Under the pieces are notes generated by a model. That model was not told the origin of the DNA, searched no databases, and worked only from the letters and a program-made list of their open reading frames with translations. DNA of 64,000 bases, taken from NCBI RefSeq assembly GCF_000687715.1, contig NZ_JHXD01000015.1, positions 24,668 through 88,667 on the forward strand, written 5' to 3'. How positions within the stretch are numbered: the stretch's first letter is position 1; every line of letters begins with the position of its first letter. This document shows, piece after piece, positions 56,749-64,000 of this stretch. Both the position numbers and the translations under genes were made by a program. Source of the stretch: Xylanibacter ruminicola Ga6B6. Lineage in GTDB: Bacteria; Bacteroidota; Bacteroidia; Bacteroidales; Bacteroidaceae.

Positions 56749-58015
56749 ACGTAATCCTTGGGCCTGGGTGCCCACCCTTTACTTTGCCGAGGGCGTTCCC
56801 TACGTAGCCGTGATGACCATCTCGGTTATCATCTACAAGCGCCTTGGTTTGTCGAATACCGACATCACGCTCTACACCTCGTGGCTCTATCTGCCTTGGG
56901 TTATCAAGCCCCTTTGGAGCCCGTTTGTAGATATGTTACGAACCAAACGCTGGTGGATACTCGGCATGCAGGTGCTGATAGCCGCCGCCCTGGCAGGTGT
57001 GGCATTCACCATCCCGGGGCCGTTCTGGCTGCAAGGCTCGCTCAGCTTTTTCTGGCTGTTGGCCTTTAGCAGTGCCACCCACGATATTGCTGCCGACGGC
57101 TTCTACATGTTAGGTCTCGAGCAGCACGAGCAGGCCTATTTTGTGGGCATCCGTTCCACGTTCTATCGCATAGCCACCATTTTTTCATCCGGCTTGCTGG
57201 TAGGTTTGGCAGGTGTGCTGCAGGTGCTCACCCGTAGCATCAGCTACGCCTGGAGCCTGGTGTTCTATCTCATTGCCGGCCTGTTCATCGCCCTGTGGCT
57301 CTATCACAGCTGGGCCCTTCCCCGCCCCAGTGAGGACACCCATCGCATACAAAAGACCGCTGCCGACATCATTACCGAGTTCTGGAACACACTCGTTACC
57401 TTCTTCCGCAAACCACAGGTGTGGGTAGGCATCTGCTTCATGCTGTTCTATCGTATGCCCGAGGGACTGCTGGCTAAGGTTTCGGCCCTGTTCCTGGTTG
57501 ATAAGATGGCCAATGGCGGCCTGGGCCTGAGCGATGTAGAGTTTGGTATGGTTCAAGGCACCGTAGGTGTTATCGGCCTTACCTTAGGTGGTATCCTGGG
57601 TGGTATCGCCGCCAGCCGCGATGGTCTTAAGCGTTGGCTGTGGCCCATGGTCATGGCCATCACCATCCCCGATCTGGTTTACGTGTATCTCTCGTGCGCC
57701 CTGCCATCCAGTCTGCTTGTCATCAACATCTGTATTTTCTTAGAGCAGTTTGGTTATGGTTTTGGTTTCTCGGCCTATATGCTATACCTTATATATTATA
57801 GCCAGGGCGAGCACAAAACGGCCCACTATGCCCTGTGTACCGCATTCATGGCCCTGTCGATGATGATACCAGGCCTGTTTGCCGGTGCCCTGCAGGAGAG
57901 CGTCGGCTATCGCGCCTTCTTCGTGATAGTAGTCGTCTGCTGCGTCATGACCTACATCGTATCGGGCCAACTAAAAATCGATCCCGAGTTTGGAAAGAAA
58001 AAAGCAGAGAATTAA
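56741..58015 (+). CDS. AmpG-like MFS transporter
   Basis: The 424-residue polytopic protein resembles AmpG-type muropeptide permeases. It begins [20 protein letters not shown], then [13 protein letters not shown], and includes [14 protein letters not shown] and [19 protein letters not shown]. About twelve membrane helices are visible. The ATG at 56741 overlaps the stop of the fusion gene by 8 bp. Coupling to a SpoIID-domain protein supports a role in peptidoglycan fragment uptake. The stop codon lies inside the terminator loop. Confidence 0.87.
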   Translation: MNKRNPWAWVPTLYFAEGVPYVAVMTISVIIYKRLGLSNTDITLYTSWLYLPWVIKPLWSPFVDMLRTKRWWILGMQVLIAAALAGVAFTIPGPFWLQGSLSFFWLLAFSSATHDIAADGFYMLGLEQHEQAYFVGIRSTFYRIATIFSSGLLVGLAGVLQVLTRSISYAWSLVFYLIAGLFIALWLYHSWALPRPSEDTHRIQKTAADIITEFWNTLVTFFRKPQVWVGICFMLFYRMPEGLLAKVSALFLVDKMANGGLGLSDVEFGMVQGTVGVIGLTLGGILGGIAASRDGLKRWLWPMVMAITIPDLVYVYLSCALPSSLLVINICIFLEQFGYGFGFSAYMLYLIYYSQGEHKTAHYALCTAFMALSMMIPGLFAGALQESVGYRAFFVIVVVCCVMTYIVSGQLKIDPEFGKKKAEN

Positions 58016-58029
58016 ATCTCTGCTTTTTT
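57999..58029. terminator. Bidirectional terminator between the MFS gene and cysE
   Basis: AAAGCAGAGA pairs with TCTCTGCTTT around a loop that contains the MFS stop codon (58013-58015). A and T runs flank it, and both neighbours converge here. Confidence 0.85.
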
Positions 58030-58030
58030 C

Positions 58031-58951
58031 TTATATCCCTGCACCATCCTGGAAAGCCACATCCACGGCTTTACTCTGCTGTATGCGCGAGTAAGGCGGC
58101 ACGCTGTGCGTAATCCAGATGTTACCACCAATCACCGAATGGTGTCCGATGGTGATACGTCCCAGTATCGAGGCATTCGAATATACCGTTACGTTATCCT
58201 CCAGTATCGGGTGTCGAGGTATGTTCAGCATGTTGCCGTTCTCATCGTACTTAAAGCTCTTGGCACCCAGTGTCACACCCTGATACAGCGTTACGTGGTT
58301 GCCAATGATGGCCGTTTCGCCTATAACCACACCCGTACCATGGTCGATGGCAAAGTACTCGCCAATCGTGGCTCCCGGGTGTATGTCGATACCCGTTTTG
58401 CTGTGTGCCTGCTCCGTAATGATACGTGGTATAACGGGCACCTGCAGCTCGTGCAGCTTATGCGCTATGCGGTAGTGCGTCATCGTGTTCATCGATGGGT
58501 AGCAGAATATCACCTCGCCAAAGTTAGGTGCAGCCGGGTCGTTATCAAACATCGCCTGTATGTCGGTATAAAGCAGTCGTTTAATCTCTGGCAGCGCATC
58601 AATAAACGCCAGCGCCTTCTCCTCAGCTATGCCATACACCTCGGCTTTGGTGCTGTTAGCCTCGCAGTCCTCGCAAAACTGCAGTCCGTGTGCTATCTGC
58701 TTCGTCAGCAGTGTTGTCAGCTCCTCCATCCACACACCTATATGATAGGCACGGATAGCCTCTTCTGGCTGTCGCTTTTCAAAATAATCAGGAAATATAA
58801 TGCTCTTTACCAGCGTTACAATCCGCTTCACCTGCTCTACCGATGGCAGTGGTGCCACGGTGGCTGGCATCATACCCAGCTCCCTTTCCGATTGCTTCGA
58901 CAGCAGCGCCACATTCCTGCGCAATGTCTCGTTTATCTTTGTCTTGTCCAT
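58031..58951 (-). CDS. cysE: Serine O-acetyltransferase
   Basis: This 306-residue enzyme acetylates serine with acetyl-CoA in the first step of cysteine synthesis. The left-handed beta helix begins at GIDIHPGATIGEYFAIDHGT and continues with GVVIGETAIIGNHVTLYQGV and ILGRITIGHHSVIGGN. The longer N-terminal helical domain fits the EpsC/plant-like type. The ATG at 58951 (MDKTKINETLRR) is preferred; the upstream nine codons overlap the promoter region. Confidence 0.92.
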   Translation of the reverse strand: MDKTKINETLRRNVALLSKQSERELGMMPATVAPLPSVEQVKRIVTLVKSIIFPDYFEKRQPEEAIRAYHIGVWMEELTTLLTKQIAHGLQFCEDCEANSTKAEVYGIAEEKALAFIDALPEIKRLLYTDIQAMFDNDPAAPNFGEVIFCYPSMNTMTHYRIAHKLHELQVPVIPRIITEQAHSKTGIDIHPGATIGEYFAIDHGTGVVIGETAIIGNHVTLYQGVTLGAKSFKYDENGNMLNIPRHPILEDNVTVYSNASILGRITIGHHSVIGGNIWITHSVPPYSRIQQSKAVDVAFQDGAGI

Positions 58952-59023
58952 ACTTACAACGTTAAAGTTCGGGGGCAAAGGTACGAATATTTTTTTTATT
59001 TAGGCATTAATAAAGCCATTTTT

Positions 59024-61048
59024 TTAACTAACTCGCAAACATAGCATTGTCAGGTCATCGTTAGGCTCGGCACCAGCTCGGTGCTCTTCCACCTTTTCTG
59101 TCAGCGTCTCTACCACCTGCTTTGCTGTGTCAAAGTGCGTATCGCGCAGTATCTCCAGCAGCTTCTCGTCGCCAAACTGGTGCTGCTCTTTGTCTTCGGC
59201 CTCGTTCAGTCCGTCGGTGTATATAAACAGCGCGCGGCCCTTGATACTCTCCATCTCCTCGCCCTGATAGTCCATTTCGGGGAATAAGCCTATAGGTGCA
59301 TTTGCCTCCATCTGCAGGAAGTCGCCCTTGTTCTCACCCCCACCTATCACTGGCGGATTATGTCCCGCATTACAATAAAGCAGGTGTCCGTTCTCCATAT
59401 TCAGCATGCCTATAAACATGGTCACAAACATGCCGTTCACGTTGTCCTCGCCCGATAGCTCTGCATTCATGTGGTTGCATATCTCCGCTGGCATCAGGCC
59501 TTGATTAGCCATCGTTCTGAACAATCTCGTGGCCTGCGCCATAAACAGCGATGCCGGCACACCCTTACCGCTCACGTCGCCCACGGCAAAGTACAGGTTG
59601 TGCCCGTTAATCACGTAGCCGTATAGGTCGCCGCCCACCTCCTTGGCTGGGGTCATCGTGGCATACAGGTCCAGCCCCTCGTATTCGGGGAATGTGCTTG
59701 GCACCATACTCATCTGTATGTCGCGGGCAATTCTCAGCTCACTCTCTATGCGCTCCTGCTGCGCCTTCATCTCAGCCATACGCTTGGCAGCGCGCCTGCG
59801 GAACAATGTGTAGACGATAAAGAACGCCGTAATCAGCACCAGCACTATTACCAGCGCCACTATGCGCTGGCGGTTCATATCAATCTGTTGCCGGGCTATC
59901 TCCTCGTCTTTCTGCTGAGTCTGGTAGATGGTGGCCAACTTGGCAGCCTCGTTGTTGCGCTCGCGCACAATGGCCGAGTCGATATAATCGAAGGCAAACA
60001 GGGCCGCCGCAAGTGCAGAGTCCTTACGCCCCGCCATATAATTCACCCTGAATTTTCCAGCCACCGTAGCCACAAAATCCAACGTCGGATTCATTTTATT
60101 CTTTGCAATCATGGGGCCTAAGGACTGATAGGCATCAGCAGCTTCAGCATAACGATGCAGGTCTCTCAGATAGTCTATCAGTTTATATTGCCCACTAACG
60201 GTATGGGCTAGCGGCGACTTCTTAACCTCATTATAATAGCGATTAGCGTCGTCGAAACGCTTTTGAAGCACGGCCAGGTCAATACGGTCGCAAGTAAGAT
60301 TATACTTAATCAGCTCCTTATATTGGTCGATAGCAGCTGGATGAGCAAAGAGTTTTTCGGCAACAGAATCAGCTCGCGAAAGCCAGAGAGCGGCCTTATC
60401 CGCCTTTTCATCCATAAAATAACTCAAAAGACAATTATGATAGCACATTGCAGCATTGAAGTAGCTTCCCCACGAAGTATCTATCTCCAGCAGTTGGCTC
60501 ATGTACTGGTAACATTGCTCGTACGACTTGTCGTACTCTGCATATCTCTTCAATGACCTCTGAGCAAGTCCAAGATACATATACAACATCGACTTACAAA
60601 CCAGTATTTCAGTTGCAAATTCCGGGGCATATTCAAAGTCCTTCATAGCCTTGAGCGTAGGCACAGCCAGGGCTATCACAGAGTCGTTACTTCTGCGTAC
60701 AGACATATACTGCACTATGTTGCTAGTGGCAGAATAATACAGCACACTGTCGAACTGATTTTTAGGAGTAGTCCCTGTCACTGCACTATTAAACTCCCTG
60801 TCGGCCTCTGTCATCATACTCTTTTGGAGATAAGCCTCGCCACGCCGGTTAGAAGCATGGATATGGGTGATTGCCCCTATACGTTCAAAGCTATCGGCCA
60901 AGGCGATGGTTCCATCAGGATCGCCAGCCAAAAGGGGTGCATTTATCACGCTGTCTGTTTTCACCACATCGCTTACTCTATGCAGTTTTTTCTCGCATGC
61001 AGCCACCCCCACCAGTAGCACCACAAAAATATACGCCAGTTTCTTCAT
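59024..61048 (-). CDS. SpoIIE-type protein phosphatase with TPR and lipoprotein signal
   Basis: The product of about 674 residues has a lipoprotein signal ending VAAC (about Cys18). A helical tetratricopeptide-like region covers about 60-370, and a membrane helix lies near 395-415 (IVALVIVLVLITAFFIVYTL). A short coiled coil follows, then a PP2C/SpoIIE phosphatase domain with YATMTPAKEVGGDLYGYVI, VGDVSGKGVPASLFMAQ and FIYTDGLNEAED. It should sense an envelope signal and dephosphorylate a cytosolic anti-sigma-factor antagonist or similar partner. No such partner gene lies nearby. Confidence 0.88.
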   Translation of the reverse strand: MKKLAYIFVVLLVGVAACEKKLHRVSDVVKTDSVINAPLLAGDPDGTIALADSFERIGAITHIHASNRRGEAYLQKSMMTEADREFNSAVTGTTPKNQFDSVLYYSATSNIVQYMSVRRSNDSVIALAVPTLKAMKDFEYAPEFATEILVCKSMLYMYLGLAQRSLKRYAEYDKSYEQCYQYMSQLLEIDTSWGSYFNAAMCYHNCLLSYFMDEKADKAALWLSRADSVAEKLFAHPAAIDQYKELIKYNLTCDRIDLAVLQKRFDDANRYYNEVKKSPLAHTVSGQYKLIDYLRDLHRYAEAADAYQSLGPMIAKNKMNPTLDFVATVAGKFRVNYMAGRKDSALAAALFAFDYIDSAIVRERNNEAAKLATIYQTQQKDEEIARQQIDMNRQRIVALVIVLVLITAFFIVYTLFRRRAAKRMAEMKAQQERIESELRIARDIQMSMVPSTFPEYEGLDLYATMTPAKEVGGDLYGYVINGHNLYFAVGDVSGKGVPASLFMAQATRLFRTMANQGLMPAEICNHMNAELSGEDNVNGMFVTMFIGMLNMENGHLLYCNAGHNPPVIGGGENKGDFLQMEANAPIGLFPEMDYQGEEMESIKGRALFIYTDGLNEAEDKEQHQFGDEKLLEILRDTHFDTAKQVVETLTEKVEEHRAGAEPNDDLTMLCLRVS

Positions 61049-61121
61049 TGTCAAAAATGTGTTTTGGGTTAATAATTATTTTGCATTGTCTTTGCCTGCA
61101 AAAATAAGCAATTTTTTTGAA

Positions 61122-61574
61122 CTATGCATTAATAAACAAAATTTTTCTGCGATTTTCCTTAGCCCGCACTGCAAAATGCAGCCACACGGCCCCGTAGCGA
61201 TTTTTCTCTATCAGCAGCTCATCAAACTCCTGATCACTTTCTGTAGCGTAGGCTATCAGTATCGCTGCATATTCTATCGCCTGCTTAAAGCCCGATGTGC
61301 GTATGTCTGCGGCGCAGCCTGTTAGGTGATTACTGGTGGGTGCCCCACCAACCTTTTTATTTAACTGCGGACTGCGATAACCTGAGTTTATCACAATCGC
61401 ATGCCCTACCCTTTCTCGCAATACCTCCAGCCAAACACACAACCGTTTTAGATTCGCAATCGCCTCATGGCTGGGGATGTTATACACTTCAGGATACTTG
61501 CTCCTGGTGAACTCCCCGAGCAAGAAGTGCTCGGAGAGGTTTGCTTTACTATTCAATTGTACTATCTGTTCCAT
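61122..61574 (-). CDS. M15-family peptidase, short paralogue
   Basis: This 150-residue zinc peptidase is nearly identical in large blocks to the copy at 4614-5165, for example TRSKYPEVYNIPSHEAIANL and GGAPTSNHLTGCAADIRT. Zinc ligands are H83, D90 and H133. No signal peptide is seen. It lacks both insertions of the other copy and should be the ancestral form. I chose the ATG at 61574, matching the other copy's start; the frame runs 18 codons further through the octamer array. Confidence 0.87.
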   Translation of the reverse strand: MEQIVQLNSKANLSEHFLLGEFTRSKYPEVYNIPSHEAIANLKRLCVWLEVLRERVGHAIVINSGYRSPQLNKKVGGAPTSNHLTGCAADIRTSGFKQAIEYAAILIAYATESDQEFDELLIEKNRYGAVWLHFAVRAKENRRKILFINA

Positions 61575-61585
61575 ACTCTTAATTT

Positions 61586-61649
61586 TTACATTCTTACATT
61601 TTCTCATTTTTACATTTTCAAAATGCACTATTGCACCATTGCACCATCG
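61586..61649 (+). repeat. Octamer arrays TTACATTT and CACCATTG in one phase
   Basis: Units start at 61586, 61594, 61602, 61610, 61618, 61626, 61634 and 61642, all at 8 bp. The first four are TTACATTY-like (one diverged to TCTCATTT). The fifth is the turning point. The last three are CACTATTG, CACCATTG and CACCATCG. The centre CATTTTCAAAATG is palindromic. The array lies directly upstream of the M15 gene, as at 5175. Confidence 0.8.
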
Positions 61650-61680
61650 TTAGAATACCAGCACGGCCCTTTTCTTGTAG

Positions 61681-62151
61681 CGGTGTTTACAGAAGACGGT
61701 TGCTCAAATTGTTGGTGTGTTTGTGAACACCAATGCATTCAGAGAAGACCTGGCACAATACTGGAACTTTCAGGAGACACGCCTGATTACACCAACCAAC
61801 AGCACTATCCCCATAGTACAGGCTGCCAGCGAAGTACTTCAGAAGATATACATACAAGGATATCAATACAAGAAAGCCGGTGTGATAGTGATGGGAATAT
61901 CGGAAGACTCGCCTATCCAGCAGGATTTGTTTGATACGGATGCAGAGACGATACAGAAGATGCGAAGACTTGACGAAGTGGTGGATCGTATTAACCGCAT
62001 GCATGGTTCGGAAACAGTTGTTATCGGAGCCCAACAATACACGCAAAAAAACGGAAAAGGAAAGGCCAATGTATTTGCCAATGCCATTAAGCACGATCAC
62101 AAAAGCCCCTGCTACACCACCCGTTGGAAAGATGTGATTAAACTGAAGTAA
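61681..62151 (+). pseudogene. 3' remnant of umuC (Y-family DNA polymerase V)
   Basis: The frame after a TAG at 61678-61680 reads RCLQKTVAQIVGVFVNTNAF and continues RED...LITPTNSTIPIVQAA, KIYIQGYQYKKAGVIVMGI, and ends SPCYTTRWKDVIKLK. This is the C-terminal part of UmuC-type polymerases, about 157 of the usual 420 residues. The polymerase domain is missing. A GTG at 61717 could start a 144-residue product, but no function is expected. The break lies about 30 bp beyond the octamer array, which suggests that a rearrangement there removed the front of the gene. Confidence 0.8.
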
Positions 62152-62203
62152 AACACACGCTGTCTTACCCTGAAAAACGTTGAATCAAAAACAACGTTTT
62201 AAA

Positions 62204-62656
62204 ATGAAGAACGAAGATTTAGATTTATTGGAGTTGCAAGAACTTGCACTGAAAAACAAAAGCATCAAAAGACATAAATCTTTGGATGAAAAACTTATGA
62301 TTGTGAAGGCTCATTTGTTAAATCATGTTTCAATTTCACAATTGAGTGCAGATTTTCGTGTTAATAGAAAAACTATTCGCACATGGATTAGTACCTTTGC
62401 AGACGGAAAGGTACCTGACAGAAGAAGTCAACGCACCCCAGATAATAAACTAAATCCGTCTAGTATGCCTAAGAAAAGTCAAAAGCCAGTTGAGAGTGAG
62501 GCCGAGGAACTGGCCCGTCTCAGGGAAGAGAACAAGCGTCTGGCGGAAGCATTGAAGATGGCCGAGTGGATGAATCACGCTAAGGATGTGATGATCGACG
62601 AGGCCGAGAAGACATTCAATATTCCGATCAGAAAAAAATCTGGTGCCAAACAGTAA
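62204..62656 (+). CDS. IS3-family transposase OrfA
   Basis: The 150-residue protein has a helix-turn-helix (SISQLSADFRVNRKTIRTWI) and a leucine-zipper-like helix (ESEAEELARLREENKRLAEA), as usual for OrfA. The ATG at 62204 is chosen over a TTG at 62180 that lies within the terminal repeat. A slippery A7 (62632-62638), in frame as A AAA AAA, lies near the end. A -1 shift there joins OrfA to OrfB. Confidence 0.9.
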   Translation: MKNEDLDLLELQELALKNKSIKRHKSLDEKLMIVKAHLLNHVSISQLSADFRVNRKTIRTWISTFADGKVPDRRSQRTPDNKLNPSSMPKKSQKPVESEAEELARLREENKRLAEALKMAEWMNHAKDVMIDEAEKTFNIPIRKKSGAKQ

Positions 62657-63711
62657 AGACGCTTGCCGCAGAGAAGGTCAAGGGCCAAACCATGGGCCTT
62701 CTCTGCCGGCTGTTTGGCAAAAGCTGGCAGGCATACTACCAGCACAAGGAAACGTTAGGCAAGCAACGGTTGACGGAGGAAATGGTCATCCGGTTCATTA
62801 AAGATATACGTCAGATAGATCCTGGCATAGGCGGCCCCAAACTACATTACATGTATCGCGAGCGCTTTGGAGCTGATTATGAATATATGGTGGGGCGTGA
62901 CAAGATGGAAACGATAATAGCCCGCAATGGCTTGAACGTAAGGCTTCCAAGGCGTCGTCCACGCACGACGGACTCTACTCACGGACTCCCGACCTATCCG
63001 AATCTGATAAAGGACCTCATACCGATACGCAAGAATCAGATCTGGGTGACGGACATCACATATATTCCTATTTGGAATTATGACGGCAGCTACGACTTCT
63101 GCTATCTGTCGATGATAACGGACTGCTACACCAAGGAGATAATCAGCTGGTATGTAGGCGAGACGATGGAAGCCTGGTGCAGTGTAGAATGCCTAATGAA
63201 GGCTCTTGAGACGCTACCCGTAGACGAGGTTGTTAATCTCATCCATCACTCAGACAGAGGCATCCAGTACGTCAGTGCAGCATATACATCGCTGCTTCTG
63301 GAGGCAGGCATTAAGATAAGTATGACGGAGAGTGGAGATCCAAAGGATAATGCTGTGGCTGAACGACAGAACAACACTGTCAAGAACGAGCTTCTGAAAG
63401 ATATCAAATTCCACTCCATAGGAGAACTCAGAAGGGCACTGGATAAAGCGATAGCCTTCTACAATAACGAGCGTCCACACATGTCGCTTAACAACATGAC
63501 TCCACGTCAGGCTGCCTCTTGTATGGGTAAAATACAGAAAAAATGGATAAGTTTTAGAGAAAAGTACCTCGAAAATTTGGAAATTCAAGAAGGAGCATGT
63601 ACCTTTGCACCGCAAACCCTGAATATGATTGAACGGCTTTCCGCGGAGCCTATTCAACAAAAACAAGGGTTAAGAGAGAATTATTCAACTTCTGTCAGGG
63701 ATAAGGATTAA
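62632..63711 (+). CDS. IS3-family transposase OrfB, made by -1 frameshift
   Basis: The -1 frame is open from the A7 slip site through ATG 62692 to the stop at 63711. The DDE catalytic residues are in WVTDITYIP, IHHSDRGIQY and DNAVAERQNN, in an rve integrase core. The N-terminal HTH_21-like part is GGPKLHYMYRERFG. The protein is intact, so the element may be active. Independent start at ATG 62692 would give 339 residues. Confidence 0.9.
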   Translation, partial: KKIWCQTVKTLAAEKVKGQTMGLLCRLFGKSWQAYYQHKETLGKQRLTEEMVIRFIKDIRQIDPGIGGPKLHYMYRERFGADYEYMVGRDKMETIIARNGLNVRLPRRRPRTTDSTHGLPTYPNLIKDLIPIRKNQIWVTDITYIPIWNYDGSYDFCYLSMITDCYTKEIISWYVGETMEAWCSVECLMKALETLPVDEVVNLIHHSDRGIQYVSAAYTSLLLEAGIKISMTESGDPKDNAVAERQNNTVKNELLKDIKFHSIGELRRALDKAIAFYNNERPHMSLNNMTPRQAASCMGKIQKKWISFREKYLENLEIQEGACTFAPQTLNMIERLSAEPIQQKQGLRENYSTSVRDKD

Positions 63712-63782
63712 GGTACCCAACAGGCATTCAACCTATGGCAGGGTTAAGTTTAAAATCATTCAACTTTTTCTAGGGAAGTACA

Positions 63783-63813
63783 CGCTGGTACGCTGGTACG
63801 CTGGGTCATTTTG
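63783..63813 (+). repeat. Octamer array, left arm of a 30-bp inverted repeat
   Basis: CGCTGGTA, CGCTGGTA and CGCTGGGT are followed by CATTTTGC at 8 bp. The complement of 63784-63813 matches 63971-64000 exactly. Without the IS, the array would follow the umuC remnant directly. Confidence 0.88.
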
Positions 63814-63879
63814 CGATTTCGTATAACATTTATCGGAACAGAGGGCAAGCGAGGTGGATAATAACACAAAGATTTATCT

Positions 63880-63929
63880 ATATTATATATTATATTAATA
63901 TTATATATATTATAATATATATAATATCA
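63880..63929. repeat. AT-only tract with a 30-bp perfect palindrome
   Basis: About 50 bp consist almost only of A and T. Positions 63898-63927 form a perfect palindrome starting ATATTATATA. It lies between inverted octamer arrays, as at 11479-11530. Confidence 0.8.
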
Positions 63930-63970
63930 TAAAGAGGATTTAGCGACACAACGACCACCACTATAATTTA

Positions 63971-64000
63971 CAAAATGACCCAGCGTACCAGCGTACCAGC
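63971..64000 (-). repeat. Octamer array, right arm, cut by the window end
   Basis: CAAAATGAC is followed by CCAGCGTA, CCAGCGTA and CCAGC. It is the exact complement of the left arm at 63784-63813. More units may follow outside the window. Confidence 0.88.

Larger units (their letters stand above)
62161..63782 (+). mobile_element. IS3-family insertion sequence, 1622 bp
   Basis: Imperfect 25-bp inverted ends start TGTCTTACCCTG on the left and TGTACTTCCCTA (complement) on the right. Both include GTTGAAT. A 3-bp duplication CGC lies at 62158-62160 and 63783-63785. The element contains orfA and orfB with a frameshift signal. The right end holds three 18-bp copies of ATTCAAC-N5-CNRGGG at 63683, 63726 and 63758; the left end has one. 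The insertion split the first CGCTGGTA unit of an octamer array. Confidence 0.88.

Noticed and set aside
63783..64000. Octamer arrays as a CRISPR array
   Set aside because: The units are directly tandem without spacers and inverted around an AT palindrome.

Overview
The window looks like chromosomal DNA of a Bacteroidota member, most likely Prevotellaceae. Promoters carry the Bacteroidetes -7 box TAnnTTTG, usually followed by GCA, and Shine-Dalgarno sequences are mostly absent. Typical Bacteroidales genes are present: pyruvate phosphate dikinase, an OprO/P-type porin, a GT2-DUF4922-SpoIID fusion, an LptE/SecG operon and a smalltalk peptide. Most of the window is ordinary core genome. Two stretches, about 4.6-23.9 kb and 61.1-64.0 kb, are accessory.

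Layout. 0-4.6 kb: end of an unidentified gene, a lytic transglycosylase lipoprotein, and a hisG-hisD-hisC operon that ends at a terminator without hisB. 4.6-12.6 kb: accessory locus with an M15 peptidase, a primase/helicase-like VirE_N-DUF3987 protein, five or six small unknown genes, an AAA+ ATPase, an HU-family protein with a Gly/Asn-rich tail and a 33-aa smalltalk peptide. 12.6-23.9 kb: mixed small metabolic and accessory genes (M15 lipoprotein, SGNH hydrolase, FlK-like thioesterase, YgbA-like protein, LUD protein, ElaA-like GNAT, ABC exporter, Fic AMP-transferase, carbonic anhydrase, GlsB-like and DUF4112 membrane proteins, AAA/DUF4143 ATPase) and three decayed genes. 23.9-46.6 kb: ppdK, rlmD, porin, a glycan cluster (Wzx flippase and four glycosyltransferases), rpsP, beta-galactosidase, rsmA, a 34-aa membrane peptide, a flippase-like protein, pepD, corA, a DUF349 protein and guaD. 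46.6-53.0 kb: tRNA-Tyr and the leftward series rlmN-pdxA-flippase-sigma54 activator-lptE-unknown-secG. 53.0-61.1 kb: the 1224-aa fusion, an AmpG-like MFS protein, cysE and a SpoIIE-type phosphatase. 61.1-64.0 kb: second M15 peptidase, a 3' remnant of umuC, an IS3-family element, and the start of another repeat/palindrome structure.

The most unusual signal is short-period repeat arrays tied to the accessory loci. Octamer arrays (period exactly 8 bp, unit sequence different at each locus) lie directly upstream of both M15 peptidase genes. At two places inverted octamer arrays bracket a long AT-only palindrome (11410-11599 and 63783-64000). The left example lies immediately before the HU-smalltalk pair. 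The right example is cut by the window end, so I predict an HU/smalltalk pair just beyond it. The IS3-family element sits inside the first unit of the right array, with a 3-bp target duplication. The two M15 peptidases differ by exactly two in-frame insertions of a palindromic repeat family that also occurs beside a decayed flavin reductase gene.

Limits: all family names come from motifs recognised by eye. No search, alignment program or structure prediction was run.
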